A stretch of 64,000 nt of DNA from contig NC_061140.1 in the NCBI RefSeq assembly GCF_905220365.1, positions 4,652,501 to 4,716,500 of the forward strand, read 5' to 3'. The stretch is from Vanessa cardui (lineage: Eukaryota; Arthropoda; Insecta; Lepidoptera; Nymphalidae). A program made the translations under genes and the position numbers. Each line of letters begins with the position of its first letter. The first letter of the stretch is position 1. Below are positions 25,801 to 36,800 of this stretch, piece by piece. The notes under the pieces were generated by a model, which saw only the letters and a list, made by a program, of their open reading frames with translations, was not told the DNA's origin and did not search any database.

Positions 25801-28800
25801 CCTCTCCTGTTAATACGTAGATCATAATTTTATTTAAATTAGAAAATGTACCAAACATTTGTTCGTATATGGATATCCAGAAACAATACAATACTAAAAA
25901 ATCACCTTTTTTTTTATTACGCTGGAAAAACGCTTTACGCGCTTCCCCCACGTGATGGAAAGTGGGGGGGTGTGTGGGACTCCCCGGAGCCCTGAACGCC
26001 GAGTGCGCCCAAGCACACCGGGTTTACCCACTAAAAAACCAGCAGTACCCTCTCCGTCTTTCGGCGGACGCCACGGGATCGCTTACGCATGCTACCGTGA
26101 CGCCCTGACGGTCGGCCAGCCTATACGGGCCTTCAAGAGCTAGGGGGGATTCCCAGGGTACTGGGACCCCCGTGGTCCCTACGGCACCTATTGAGTCGTC
26201 CTCTGCGGAGCGAGTCAGCGGCGGCATTTTTTTCCCGCTCCCGTTCAGCTGCTTCCTTCTGCGACATGACACTTTCGCAGAAGGAGCGCATCTCTGACCA
26301 GCACACCTCGCTACCGAGCATGGTGTTGAAAACGCTCGGTAGCGAGAGGTCTCCGCCCATAGTCGCCGCAAGGATGTGCCTCTGAGGCCCCCACGCAGCA
26401 CACTCGTACAGGGTGTGGTACGCCGTGTCCACTGGCGCACCACACTCGTGGCAGAAGGGTGACTCCTCCCGCCGCGCTATCCCGCGCAGGTACTTATCGA
26501 AGCATCCGTGTCCGGTAAGTACCTGCGTCATTCTGTACGACAGTGTGCCATGCTTCCTCTCGACCCAGCGACTCAAGTGGGGACGGATCGCCTCCACTGT
26601 CGCTAGGCCCGCCGTGGGAGACCCCAGATCCTCCTGCCATCGGGCGATCAGGGCTTGCTGGGCTAGAGCCCTGATCCGCCCGATCTCCACCGACCCTGGA
26701 CGGGCGCCGCGGACTTCCGCGAGCACCTCCGCCTGGAGCTCCCAGGGCGGATCGCCCGCGAGTACTAAAAAATCACCTAGGTAAGGTGCTTTTTTTGGAA
26801 ATTGTTATTGTAAATTGCTTAGTCTGGTAAAATGCATGCATTGTTTATAATCATGGTAAATTTGTATTACAATTATGTGGTAACTCACATTTTTTTTAGT
26901 TCAGGCATTTTTCCCCATTTACGTTGAACTGCGTTACGTATATATTAGTCTGAATAAATTTACTCACTTTCTTCAGGAGCTGCTTCTTCACCACCTTCGT
27001 CAGCTACCGCCTCTATTTCTTCATCGGCAACTTCAGGTTTCACAGTTTCTTGTTCATCAACTTGTTCCTTTGGCTTTTCCTCATCTGCCGCATCCTCTTT
27101 TAACCGAAATGGTTATAATTATATATATTTTAATTTATAGCATGCATTTTTTGTAAGCATTTTCTAAATTTAAAGCATTAACATTTAAATTTACGAGTCG
27201 ACGTACTGAACGGTTCTTTTCTAATAACAAATTTAGGCATTGTTTGTGTAGTGGGCCATAAAACGACATTGCTATTTACATGTGTACTTCTGCGATGTAT
27301 AATCTATATGGATGACATATTGTTAAACTACGTTTAATAAGCATCTAAGTGTCATGAAATTCTGGGCGCCTACGTTTTGGTCGCGAGAAAACGATTCTCT
27401 ACCTATACATATAATAAAATTGGAGTGTCTGTTTGTAATATTAAAATAGCCCTTTTTACTCAATTCATATGTATGTATACACGGCACATATAAAAAATAA
27501 CATTTTTTACAAATTTTGTCTTTCTGTCTGTCTGTTTGTTCCTGCTAATCTCTGGAACGACTGGACCGATTTTGACGTGACTTTCGCTGGCAGAAAACTG
27601 CTATAATAAGGAGTGGATAATAAGGAGGAGGAATTCAGTCTACTATAAACTTTTTTTGTTAAATTCTAACGCGAACCAGGTCACGGGCACAGATAGTTAG
27701 CGATAAAGCGCGTTTATTTTAAGAGTTTGGTAAAATTACATAGTAAATATCTAGCACTGTTGCGAACTTTACTCCTAACCCCAACTAATATTTGAACAAT
27801 TTTTTTGCATGAACATTGACCTGTAGTACATATACATATAAGCCAGTTGCTTAAATACCTTCGCCCTTAGCTTCTTCAGCTGGTTGAGTGTCTGGCTCCG
27901 GTTCTTCTTCCTCTTCTTCTTCTGCTTTAGATTTTTTAACCTTGGCTCGCTTTGGACCAGCATCGTCAAAACCAACCATACCTGTTTTTATGGTAGTTAA
28001 GTAAGGATAATTTGTTACTGGTATTAACCCATAAATGCAAATATAATGCCCAGACATAATGACCTTTTACAAGCTTTCTGTCCTCTATGATTGTAATTGA
28101 TTTTTGAATCAGTGCAATTAATTTCACTTAAGAAGGAGGACTAAAGATCTACATTTAATGTGTTTTTTAAAACACGTAATAATGTAAAATATATATATAG
28201 TAAAATAGAGTCACCGTAGCCAGCTGCGATTTGGGCTTTTGCTTCTTCTGAATCTTTCCGTATAGCCGTGCCTTGATAGATATACAAAGGGTAGGCTTTC
28301 CCATACGTGGGTCTCGCTTTTCTCAAAAATTTTCCCTGTCCATAGTGATATGCCACTTCATCAGCGACCCATTGTGGATTAATTGTTGTTAAGACGCGAC
28401 CAACTTCTTCTTCGAGATCCTAAAAATATATTGTTTATTTCTCGAAACTTTTAAGGATATCGTGAAGCAGTAAATGTGTCTGACGATTTGAATCACATTT
28501 AATGCAATATTCACAAATTACATGCAGTGACGAAAACTTACAAAAAGATAAAAATATAAATGAAAAAGTTAAGAGAAAAGAACAAACGCATGTGTTAATA
28601 AGACTCGTTCAATGTGTATTTCATTGTTCGAGTACGTCGGGTTTAAAACGTGACAATGTACCTCTAATATTGTTTGTTTGTTACTTTTAGGGATTGAAAT
28701 CCTAGCCAGCAGCTTTTTTATTAGCAGATGCTGGTATATACCATTTTGCTTTCTAATAATATCCATTAATCGTGAATGTATTTATAATATGTAGGTATTA

Positions 28801-29856
28801 AAATTATTCCCTATGTTGAAATCTAGACTGCAATGAATTCTGGAGGAATCGCTGACTCTGTTATTACAATTTATATTAGTTTCGCAGTCAGAGGTCCACT
28901 ACCGGTAATGAAAATGTAAAACCCTATATTTAGTTAATTAGCAAACAAATTTTGTAAAATAGTTTCTTGGTCGTGTAAATAAATAATAATAATTATTAAT
29001 GTATTTAAGATAATTTCATAAAACGTTACGTGAAAAAACAATGTAAAGAAAAATTCTGCATTCTATATTAACATAAAATAAAGAATAAGAGTTTATATAT
29101 TTGAACGCGCTTATAAAAACCAGACGTTGTTTTGAGAAATTGATAATAAATGCACACAAAACGGCGGAGTCGTTTGTAAAATAATATCCAAATGTTATAC
29201 AAATAAATATGTTACGAAGACGTTACTTACAGCTTCCGGAACATCTTCCTGATCGTCAGGTTTTATTAACGCTCGAGGTTTCAGCCAATCCAGCGCTTCA
29301 TCTTCCACAAGATTGCCCCGTGACTTCGATGTTGTTTCCTTCTGCTAAATAACGTATACAGTATAATTTATCTCATCCCAAATATACATCGTAAGCGAAA
29401 GCGATGAGAATGCCTACTTCTAAACGCAATAGTGTCTTTGTTATAAGCACTGTTTCGTCATCTTTTTTCAAAGCACGTTTAATCATAGCCTTCAGCATTT
29501 TTGGTTTTAAGTCGAGTTTATGTTTTGCTAAAATACGCAAGCTCTCTGCACCGCAGCAAATCAAGGACTGTTTGGCCTTTTAACGCTTGAAGCTATTTGA
29601 TTTATGGTTAAGTATTCTGCTTGCATATTATTTTATGAGGACTTTATTGAGCACGATCATGTCACAGAACTATAAACATCGCTGGGGCTTTTAGTGAAGC
29701 GAAGCAAGCGTAAACAAATGATTAAATATCGTTGCGTGCTTAAAACAATCTCAATCGTATTTTATACATTTTTAATTTGCTTTAAGCTTTGCGATAAATG
29801 ATCACGCGAAAATGCTGTTAAAAGGTACTTACATCACTTTCTTCGTCAGAAGACAT
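16874..29856 (-). CDS. DNAI1: Dynein axonemal intermediate chain 1 (outer dynein arm)
   Basis: DNAI1 is a WD-repeat intermediate chain that docks outer dynein arms in axonemes, which in insects means mainly sperm tails. Seventeen exons: 29856-29833, 29344-29231, 28419-28215, 27981-27859, 27096-26968, 25806-25688, 25614-25480, 25388-25259, 24943-24776, 24386-24243, 24180-24071, 23361-23184, 22748-22520, 22114-22015, 18591-18458, 17161-17068 and 16960-16874. The total is 2223 bases, 740 residues. The N-terminal region holds the family block NPQWVADEVAYHY. A Glu/Lys-rich linker follows at about 115-205. Next come KKLANQFNFCERA (about 215-230), QNIYDDIAQDYRYWDD and LLPLWKFQ (about 350), then WD repeats with SISGDGRVVQW, MVGTEDG and SCSGDWRVKIW. 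The C-terminus IMKLDKLLSLVRDPP matches the family end. Introns hold a tRNA gene, MITEs, foldbacks and an R1-like LINE. An alternative first exon lies at 34431-34445. Confidence 0.93.
17202..17273 (-). tRNA. trnT-TGT: tRNA-Thr (anticodon TGT)
   Basis: It is a 72-base cloverleaf on the minus strand. The acceptor stem GCCTCCA pairs with TGGAGGC. The D arm is GCTCAGGGGTTAGAGC, which contains box A. The anticodon arm is CTGGT-CTTGTAA-ACCAG with anticodon TGT. The T arm is GAGAG-TTCAAAT-CTCTC, which contains box B. No intron and no encoded CCA, as expected for a eukaryotic nuclear gene. A TTTTT run follows about 20 bp downstream as a pol III stop. It lies in the DNAI1 intron between exons 15 and 16, on the host strand. 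Confidence 0.95.
18083..18300 (+). repeat. Dispersed repeat family G, copy 2
   Basis: The head TAGCGACCCGCCCGGTG, a middle GTAATACTGATACTAAATAT block and a tail with CATAGGGACAGA and ACTTTGTTTTATACTATGTA are shared with 20741-20996 and more weakly with 9088-9345. It is followed by ATGATGATG. Class unknown. It lies in a DNAI1 intron. Confidence 0.6.
18884..19037 (-). mobile_element. SINE family A, old diverged fragment
   Basis: It keeps the order GGGAACCAAGTGTTATGTCC, a GTGGTAGAATATG block and GTAGGTGGTACCTGCCCA, but with many changes and a missing A-tail half. It is older than the near-identical copies at 51187 and 53076. Confidence 0.55.
19061..19611. mobile_element. hAT-type MITE, host of a nested mariner MITE
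   Basis: Inverted ends CAGTGGCATAGCTA and TAGCTACGCCACTG are the classic hAT-type terminus. Just inside are GC-rich blocks with GGGCCC. No clear 8-bp target duplication was seen. The element is interrupted at 19147-19463 by a TA-flanked MITE. It sits in a DNAI1 intron. Confidence 0.7.
19147..19463 (-). mobile_element. TA-flanked MITE (mariner/Tc1-like), copy 3, nested
   Basis: It begins GTACGACACAACTTAGATG after a TA (19145-19146) and runs in the reverse sense relative to copy 1. It shares long near-identical stretches with copy 1, including the CCATTGCATTTTCCGATGC junction. The far inverted end is missing or scrambled. It lies wholly inside the hAT-type element. Confidence 0.75.
20272..20640. 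repeat. Dispersed repeat family D, diverged copy
   Basis: It starts CAACCGACTTCC-A run-GAAGGAGGTT, the reverse complement of the end at about 8750. A TGGACCGATTTTGATAATT block and a GGGGTCCCA block follow. The right limit is approximate. DNAI1 intron. Confidence 0.5.
20741..20996 (+). repeat. Dispersed repeat family G, copy 3
   Basis: The head CTAGCTACCCACCCCGGCTT, then CGCACGGGTGCAATACTGAT, CCGCATCAAAATCCGTTGCG and a tail ATAGGGACAGAGAAAGCGAC. It is a better preserved relative of 18083-18300. DNAI1 intron. Confidence 0.65.
21337..21933. repeat. Long inverted repeat (foldback), about 222-bp arms
   Basis: Arms 21337-21558 and 21711-21933 are almost exact reverse complements with a loop of about 150 bp. 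The outer ends contain AACCGACTTCAAAC and its complement, and the inner ends GAGTCGGTGTCAGCCA and TGGCTGACACCGGCTC. It lies in DNAI1 intron 14, so the pre-mRNA would hold a long duplex. Confidence 0.85.
23648..23938 (+). mobile_element. SINE family A copy plus an inverted head fragment
   Basis: 23648-23878 is a plus-oriented copy with a deletion near its head, ending in an A run. Immediately after, 23881-23938 carries the head piece (ATCCAGACGGGCTTGC) in the reverse sense. This gives a head-deleted SINE followed by an inverted head fragment. It lies between DNAI1 exons 11 and 12. Confidence 0.65.
25908..26762 (-). mobile_element. 5'-truncated R1-clade-like LINE, 3' end of ORF2, with 16-bp target duplication
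   Basis: This GC-rich block lies in an AT-rich intron. On the minus strand a frame open from 26762 to the stop at 26133-26135 ends with a CCHC zinc knuckle C-x2-C-x8-H-x4-C (CHECGAPVDTAYHTLYEC). That is typical of the C-terminus of R1/TRAS/SART-type ORF2. A 3' UTR runs to an A-rich tail next to 25908. The target duplication TACTAAAAAATCACCT occurs exactly at 25892-25907 and 26763-26778. This shows target-primed insertion of a 5'-truncated copy. It sits between DNAI1 exons 5 and 6 in the host orientation. Confidence 0.93.
27405..27700 (+). repeat. Dispersed repeat family F, copy 1
   Basis: It starts ATAATAAAATTGGAGTGTCT, contains TCTGTCTGTCTGTTTGTTCC and GGAACGACTGGACCGATTTT, and ends near CAGTCTACTATAAACTTTTT. 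Relatives lie at 35165 and 61590 (reverse). This is a common type of lepidopteran repeat. Its class is not decided here. DNAI1 intron 4. Confidence 0.65.
29341..29346 (-). promoter_or_regulatory. Tandem NAGNAG splice acceptor of DNAI1 exon 2
   Basis: On the minus strand the acceptor reads TAG-CAG then AAGGAAAC. Use of the first or second AG would add or omit one Gln codon without changing the frame. The coding length quoted for DNAI1 uses the upstream TAG. Confidence 0.6.
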
Positions 29857-30870
29857 TAATTTTATTTAAGATTATTTTTGAATATAACGTTCTAATTTTG
29901 TGCAAGTCGAAAGAACGTTTTCAACTGCAGTGCCTTTTCGCTAAAGCCTATTTCTAGTCGCTAACTAAGGTGTAAACTGCATTGCATTGATTTAAAATCG
30001 CATTAGAGTCGGTAATGAAACCGGCAACAAAATAATTCCAATATTTTTTTATTTATTTATAAGAATAATAAATAATAAGGCGATTAATCGTCATAAAAAT
30101 ATTAATCCTATAATTCAACCGTTTGGAAGAATATAATATAGCATATATGTATCTATTATAAACAATTTTTTACGGTTTACGGACCTATTTACCTAAAAAT
30201 AGGAATCATATTTATGCTCATGCTCATAAAACACAACGTTTTGTTGTTAGATGCTATGAATTTATACGATATCAACTTACGATCTTCGTTTTTCTAGGAA
30301 GAATTTATCTTTGATCATCCTTATACCCAAAAAATCCAAAAATATATTTTTAATGATTGTGTTGACTGTACGTAGTTCGTAAATTACTTTGCTCCGTTGG
30401 GCGTGTCACCAAATTCTAATTAGTCCCCGTGTCTGGTATTAGCTAGCACAAGACAGCACGGTAGCGCTGTAAGCCGTACGTGCATTAACAGATTTTATAG
30501 TCACATAGCCATTTAAGCCGAGTCAAATTTATATTAGTCTCTTTGCGGCGCCCGCTATTAGTGTTTCAGAGTTGGTACAATTAGTTCACACACAACATTT
30601 CGGCGTATATGTGGCCAGTAAGGATTGCTTTGTATTAAAATTAAACAAGATAAAGACGAAACCGCAAGCAACTACGTAAAATCTATACAATGATATATAT
30701 AATAATATGATTTAATTTAATTAGTTCCTAAGAACAATAATTCGAACAATTAAATATATTTAGCTTTGTTTCAATTTTTTAAACAATCAAAAGGGTTTAT
30801 GAAAATGAGAACAGGTGAAACTGACACAGGAATAACGACTTTTACAAGATAAAATGGAAGGAAGGGAAAT
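29857..30870. promoter_or_regulatory. Divergent promoter region of DNAI1 (proximal) and the 30.9-38 kb gene
   Basis: It separates the Met-Ser-Ser-Asp first exon of DNAI1 from the ATG-AAG first coding exon on the plus strand. Around 30390-30620 the sequence is less AT-rich and has several CG dinucleotides (GCGGCGCCCGC near 30545) and TCAGAGTTGG. It is therefore a plausible plus-strand start region. No X-box was seen here. Confidence 0.4.
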
Positions 30871-33800
30871 ATGAAGGTGAGTGTTTCTTATACATCGTTT
30901 ATTTAATAATGATCAATTTGATAACTTTGATAATAAGATTATTTAAGGAATTGTGTTAAACGATTCAATACAGCAAATTAGAAGAAAGTAATAAAATTGA
31001 TGTCACTCAGAGTTGGTTATTATGAGATTATGGTATTGTGTGTATAAAAGCTGAGATGGTCCAGGTGATCGCGGGTCCAAGCCCAGGCAACCAATGAATT
31101 TTCATGCGATGAAATTGTGTTTATAATTCATCTCGTGCTCGAAAGTGAAGAAAAACATCATAAGGAAATCTGCTTGTGTCTAATTTCCACCTGTATATCC
31201 ACCACTAACGGTACAGCAAAGTGAAATATGCTCCAAACCTTCTCCTTAAAGGGAGAAGAGGCCTTAGTCCGGCAGTGGGAAATATACAGTGCTGTTCATG
31301 GTGTTATATTGTAATGTTGTATGTATGGTTGAATTACGATATAATATAATTATAAGAAAGCAGTTATTGTGGACGTTTATGACAAAATAAATCAGACAGA
31401 AAATCAAGGGTATTTGGGCGAAGCTCTATGAAAGAAGGAAGGATCATTAGGCATAGATGAGGTTTATTCACTGCGTGCGCCCCTAAAATATGGCATAAGT
31501 ATTAACAAATGATGGATTATATTCACCTTTACACTATTGATACAGAGAATATTAGTTGCTCTCCTAAGAAATAACTTCTCCATTTTTATGTCACAATTCA
31601 CTTTTAATACAGTATTTTGCATACACTTTTAAACCATAATATCTGTTGAGTTATTCTAAGTTATCCTTCTATTAATGGTGACCGACTTCGTTAACAATTA
31701 ACAAAACTGACATTAACAAAAATGAAATGTTGTATACTAACCACTTTATAGTAACTAAAATGTTCAAGTTTATCTAAGGGATATATGAGTTCTAGTACAG
31801 ACTGAGTTTGAACACTGAGTCAAGAATAGATCCGAATGATATGGACTTTAATAAATGCACTACATTTATTTTTATTGATTGCGACTTTTACATATTCAGG
31901 GTTCTCTAAAAAACTTTGCTTGAGCCTCGATCTCAGATCGGCAATCGAAATAAAACATCATATGTATATATTATTTGGTTGCCAAAGAAATGGCCAAAAA
32001 ATAGCCAAAAATTCATAACTCATGTGAACCAATGGTGTTTTTGCCGCGTCTCTTCCAATACATGGCTACAACAACACTTTGTTGAAAAAGGAGGTACTAA
32101 CAATTTTCTACAAATATATTGGAGTCCATCCTTAACTGTCAGCTCTTGCGGTACCTAGAGGATTAGTGACCACCAGCACAGTTATCGGGGTCCCTCAGGC
32201 GGTGACATCCTGGTCAGTTATCTGACACATAGCTGGTTGGATGCTTTGAGACCAAGTAGGAAGCATTAGAATCCATTTTGGATATAGTGAAGGTCTAAAT
32301 GTCACAAAGCGTTTCTATCGAAGCTTCCCTTATCGGTAAATTATGCAAGTGGATCACCAGCTTTTTGGCAGATTAAAGCAACAATGTCATTGTCGACGAT
32401 GCATGCTCTAGACTTAGAATTCGTAATTTTTTTTGCTCCACAAGGCTGCTTCGTTTCTTTTGCATATCAGTGCAGCTACATTCACTGCTATGCAAACGAC
32501 AGTAGATTTATACAACGACTGTGCTAATATTTTATGGGGAAAACGTGAATTTCATAATTTGTCATATCTCTACGATTTGAAAAGATTAATCTAAAACCTT
32601 TGCCTGAACAAACAAATAAACTAATTTTAGCATACCAACGAGTTACTAAAACAAAAACAAAATATTTCACAGATTTATACGGAATACCGAAAATTATATG
32701 ATAGGTATTTTTCATTTTTTAAAACCTGGTTTATTAAACCAAGAATTTATTTGCAATAAAATGTGTTTACGATTCATTATTCCTGTCTAGTTGCGTGACG
32801 GACGTTAAAATTCGAAGTCAATATTATTGACTTGATAATAGTCATTACGATAATAAACATTGGATAATGCCTTCCGTGTTTTTGGAATCCGATGCACTTA
32901 ATGTGATTGTGTCATTTGATTTCGCGATTTCACGTTTTGATTGAACATAAAAAAAGCTTATAAGTCATAGGATGTCCTTACACGAGTTTGCATTGTTATT
33001 TTTCATAAGTCTAAAGAATATGAAAATTTGTATAGATATTTTAATAAGTTTAAAGAATAACAAAGTTAATGATTTCTAGATCTGCAAAAAAGGCAAATAA
33101 TTACAGCTACAGTTTAGTTATCGCTCCTTATAATTTTAATATTGTAAGTGATTGAGTGATTTTATTAACAATAGTATATAAAATATTTCGGAAAATATCA
33201 TTAGAAAAAGAAAAATGAAAATTATATATTTCATATGGTTTTGTTTTCACTTTGATCTTTTCAATGATTTAATGAATTAATTAATTAAATAGATTGAGTC
33301 GTAACGTTATCAAACAAAGATTTATTTCACTTAATTTGCAATTTCTATAACATATAATACTTTGCGATATTTGCAATGAAGCTATATATGTATAATACTT
33401 AAAAGCGAAGTTGCAAAAACGCATCAGATGAGTTTCACAGGGGCACAATGTGATTTGACGAAGACACATATTCCATACAAACACATAAGACAAACACAAG
33501 GCATAATGGCTCATCATATCACTCTCATTCAGCAAAATATTCTAATTTTAACCTGTTAAATATAAAAAAGCACTTGTATTAATGAAGTCAATAGCTAATG
33601 ACTCAAATTATTGTAGGTAAGCGTTTTCCTGTTATCATTTTATTTGCGATTTTATTTTTGAGTTACTAATATATTTTCGAATGATATGACTGCGCCAAAA
33701 GCCAGACCACAAAGGATAAACACGGATTGCCATGGTTGTATTTACAGTGGATTTCATCGTACCATATTTATGGTAGGGCTACTCACTCTCAGACGTTTTA

Positions 33801-36800
33801 GCAGCAACCCAAGTGATTTCTCTGTGGACTTACTGCGCCAGAGCAAGGGGAACCTAACCGGCTTATTTGTCCCTTGAGGGCTAGGTATCTAAATCAGGTA
33901 TCACAGTGATTATTGTCAAAAAATTATAATCGTTACGTCACTGTTAAATGCTTTTATTACGAAGGATTAAGTCGTTATTTAAAAGTCCATTCGTGTAAAT
34001 GATAAATTAATAATTTAAAAAAAAAACGTAATCATGTCGTATTTTTCGTATCGATGGTTTGGCGATTTTTTTTGTGGTGGCAATTTTCAATATGCAAACG
34101 TTACTGGTTAAGTGTGCTAAAATAGTGTTGTTCGTTAATTAGTCACGTCTATTTTCATGCATCGTTATTGTTTACAAGTGTATTACGAAAATATATGTGT
34201 AAGTCAGTAGTGGAGCATTCAATATGGGTAGCAACAATGTTTTGTATAATCGATAAGTGTTACGTAATACAAAAAAATAAATTATAAATAATATACAGAA
34301 TTTTTGATTAGTTTAAAAATAACATATTGTTACCTTTGCCGAATTTGTTCTATAGTGTTCAAAATATTAAAAAAATAATAATTGTGTTATCTTTTATGAT
34401 TTGTAAATATTATTTGAAATTAACACGTACCTTCTTTGGAGCCATACTAATCTAAGCTTTGGTCATCATTTAAACTTGTATTTATAAAAATAATTTTCAA
34501 TGATAACTTTTCTAGATTGATAAATAGCATTGATGAAAATGTCTCACAAGTTTGAATTTATTTTGTATTGCGCGCGCAGTCTTTTGTTACTATGGCAACG
34601 GGGAGGGCTCCCCTAAATTCCCTTGTTGACTGCCAGTGCTTGAGGTTGTGTGGAGGTTTCATGTAGTGTATTTGTGTAAAGCAGTTAGATAATTCAGCTT
34701 GCATTAAATTTACACCTGGGAATTTTGGGTGAGAACTTATTTTTAGATGACAATTGTCTGATAAGCACGATATACGTTATAAAGCTTTTAAAAATACACG
34801 ATTAGCGCATGTTATTTCCGAATATCGGTAACGATATATATATTTTTAATAATATATTAATGATATACAATAAGGATGAGGAAAATTATTGTCCAATGCG
34901 ATGCGATGGTATAATAATATATGTAGTTGGATAATAATTCCATAATTTACGTTTAATGTAATTTAGAAGAAGTGCGCGTTACTTCAATTGTGATTTTTTA
35001 ATAGTAATCAAATAGTGCGTAGGTACGATCCTTTTGCCGACATATTGATTTGTATCACGTCAGAAGTTATTGCGTTGTAATTGAAAATAAATGTCATTAT
35101 TTCAGAAATCAAATTATACAAGAAAGTTCGTGTAATCATTTTTTTGAATGATTGTTATGTTGTTAAATCTATACAAATAATAAAATTGGACTATCTGTTT
35201 GTAATATAAAAATAATCGCATACATCTAAATGCATATGTACATATATATTATACACGGTACATATACCAAAATCTTTTTTTCAATTTTTCTGTCTGTTTG
35301 TTTCTGCCAATTTCTGGAACGGCTAGAGTCTAGACCGATTTGACGGGACTGTTACTGGTAGATAACTGAGGTAATGAGGATTAACGTAGTCTACAATAAT
35401 TATTTTTTGTTAAATTGAAATGCATACGAAGTCGTGGGCTAAGATAGTTTTGTATAATTTAGCTATCAGCCTAAATATCCTTTCTATAAATAGAAAAGAG
35501 GTTTCTTTTAAAATAAAGAAAAAATGAAAATTATAAAACCATTAATTATACAGGAAAATCATCATTATAATAGTAACATACTTAAATATCACAATGTTAT
35601 CTGTTTACATTGAGGAAACCAGTTCTTATTTTTAATAAAATTCTTAAAATAATTCAATAAATCTGCATGATTTATTTATTACAGGCTAGAAAGCTTTTTC
35701 GGAAATTAAAGATGGCGGCCGATCGAGATGGAATGTACTTCCCTCAGCTTCCCGAGCCGGATGACAGCGGAATCGACAGCGATGATACCGAGCTTGCGCG
35801 GGCGCAACGTGTTGATGAAATGATGCAAGTAAGTCGAACAAATACAGATATTTTTCAAAAAGACACGACAAAGACAACTTCATTAATTTTTCTGCTTTGA
35901 TATTAATTGATAACGATACGATAGTAACTCTGTCTCCTACCTTCCATGCTTAAACCGCTTCACAGATAGAGATGAAATTTGGATGAAAAAGTTTGAGTTT
36001 TAGAAAGGACAGATCCTTTCAATTCATCCCTTGAGAGGGTAAAATGGGGCTTAATGATATGTGTCCTATAGGTAAAGTTTTATAATTTGCGAGCTCAGCT
36101 GGTATTTCTTTAAATATGCAAGTTTGTCCCAAAATATTTAACTTTAAATCCTGCAGTACTAGTGGTACTGGCAACTATTACCTTGATATATTCACACTAG
36201 ATCCCCGATATCGCATCGGCACTAATGTTTGTTGATTATTATTTGGCAAATTATTGTAATCTTTTATATATCAGCTTAATAATAAATTGAGTGAAACCAT
36301 CTTACGATACAGAGACAATGCGTCATATATTATAAACACATCTTCTTTTTTTTAATTGTTGAAATAAAACTGAGCTCTACGTTATTCTGCGACGCGTGCT
36401 TGTGGTTGCAAAGTGCATGTTTTTTTTTTTTAATGGAATACGTTTGCGGACGAGCACATGGGCCACCTGATGGACCATAGACAATGACGTTGTAAAAAAT
36501 ATTAACATTTCCTTACATCGTCAATGCGCCACCAACCTTGGGAACTAAGATGCTATGTCCCTTGTGCCTGTAGTTACACTGGCTTACTCACCCTTCAAAC
36601 GGGAACACAACAATACTGCGTACTTTTGTTTAGCGGTAGAATATCTGATGAGTGGGTGGTACCTACCCAGGCGGGCTTGCACAAAGCTCTACCACCAAGT
36701 AAATGCAATATATATTTATGGGTATACTAGTAGTCGCCCGCTGTACTAGTATATAAGTATATATATATAAGTACTGTGCTAGCAAGGGCCCTCAATAGTA

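Noticed and set aside
26024..26784. Several overlapping frames on both strands across the GC-rich insert
   Set aside because: Only the minus-strand frame ending at 26133 has a family signature (CCHC end of LINE ORF2). The others are shadows in GC-rich DNA.
1..30000. The four conserved genes as a functional cluster or operon
   Set aside because: They alternate strands and act in different processes (GPI anchors, tail-anchored protein insertion, glycosylation, axoneme). No shared regulation is visible.
33281..33535. 84-codon minus-strand frame as a further exon of the MAPKK transcript
   Set aside because: No family resemblance, amino-acid content typical of translated AT-rich DNA, and no convincing acceptor/donor pair in the needed phase.
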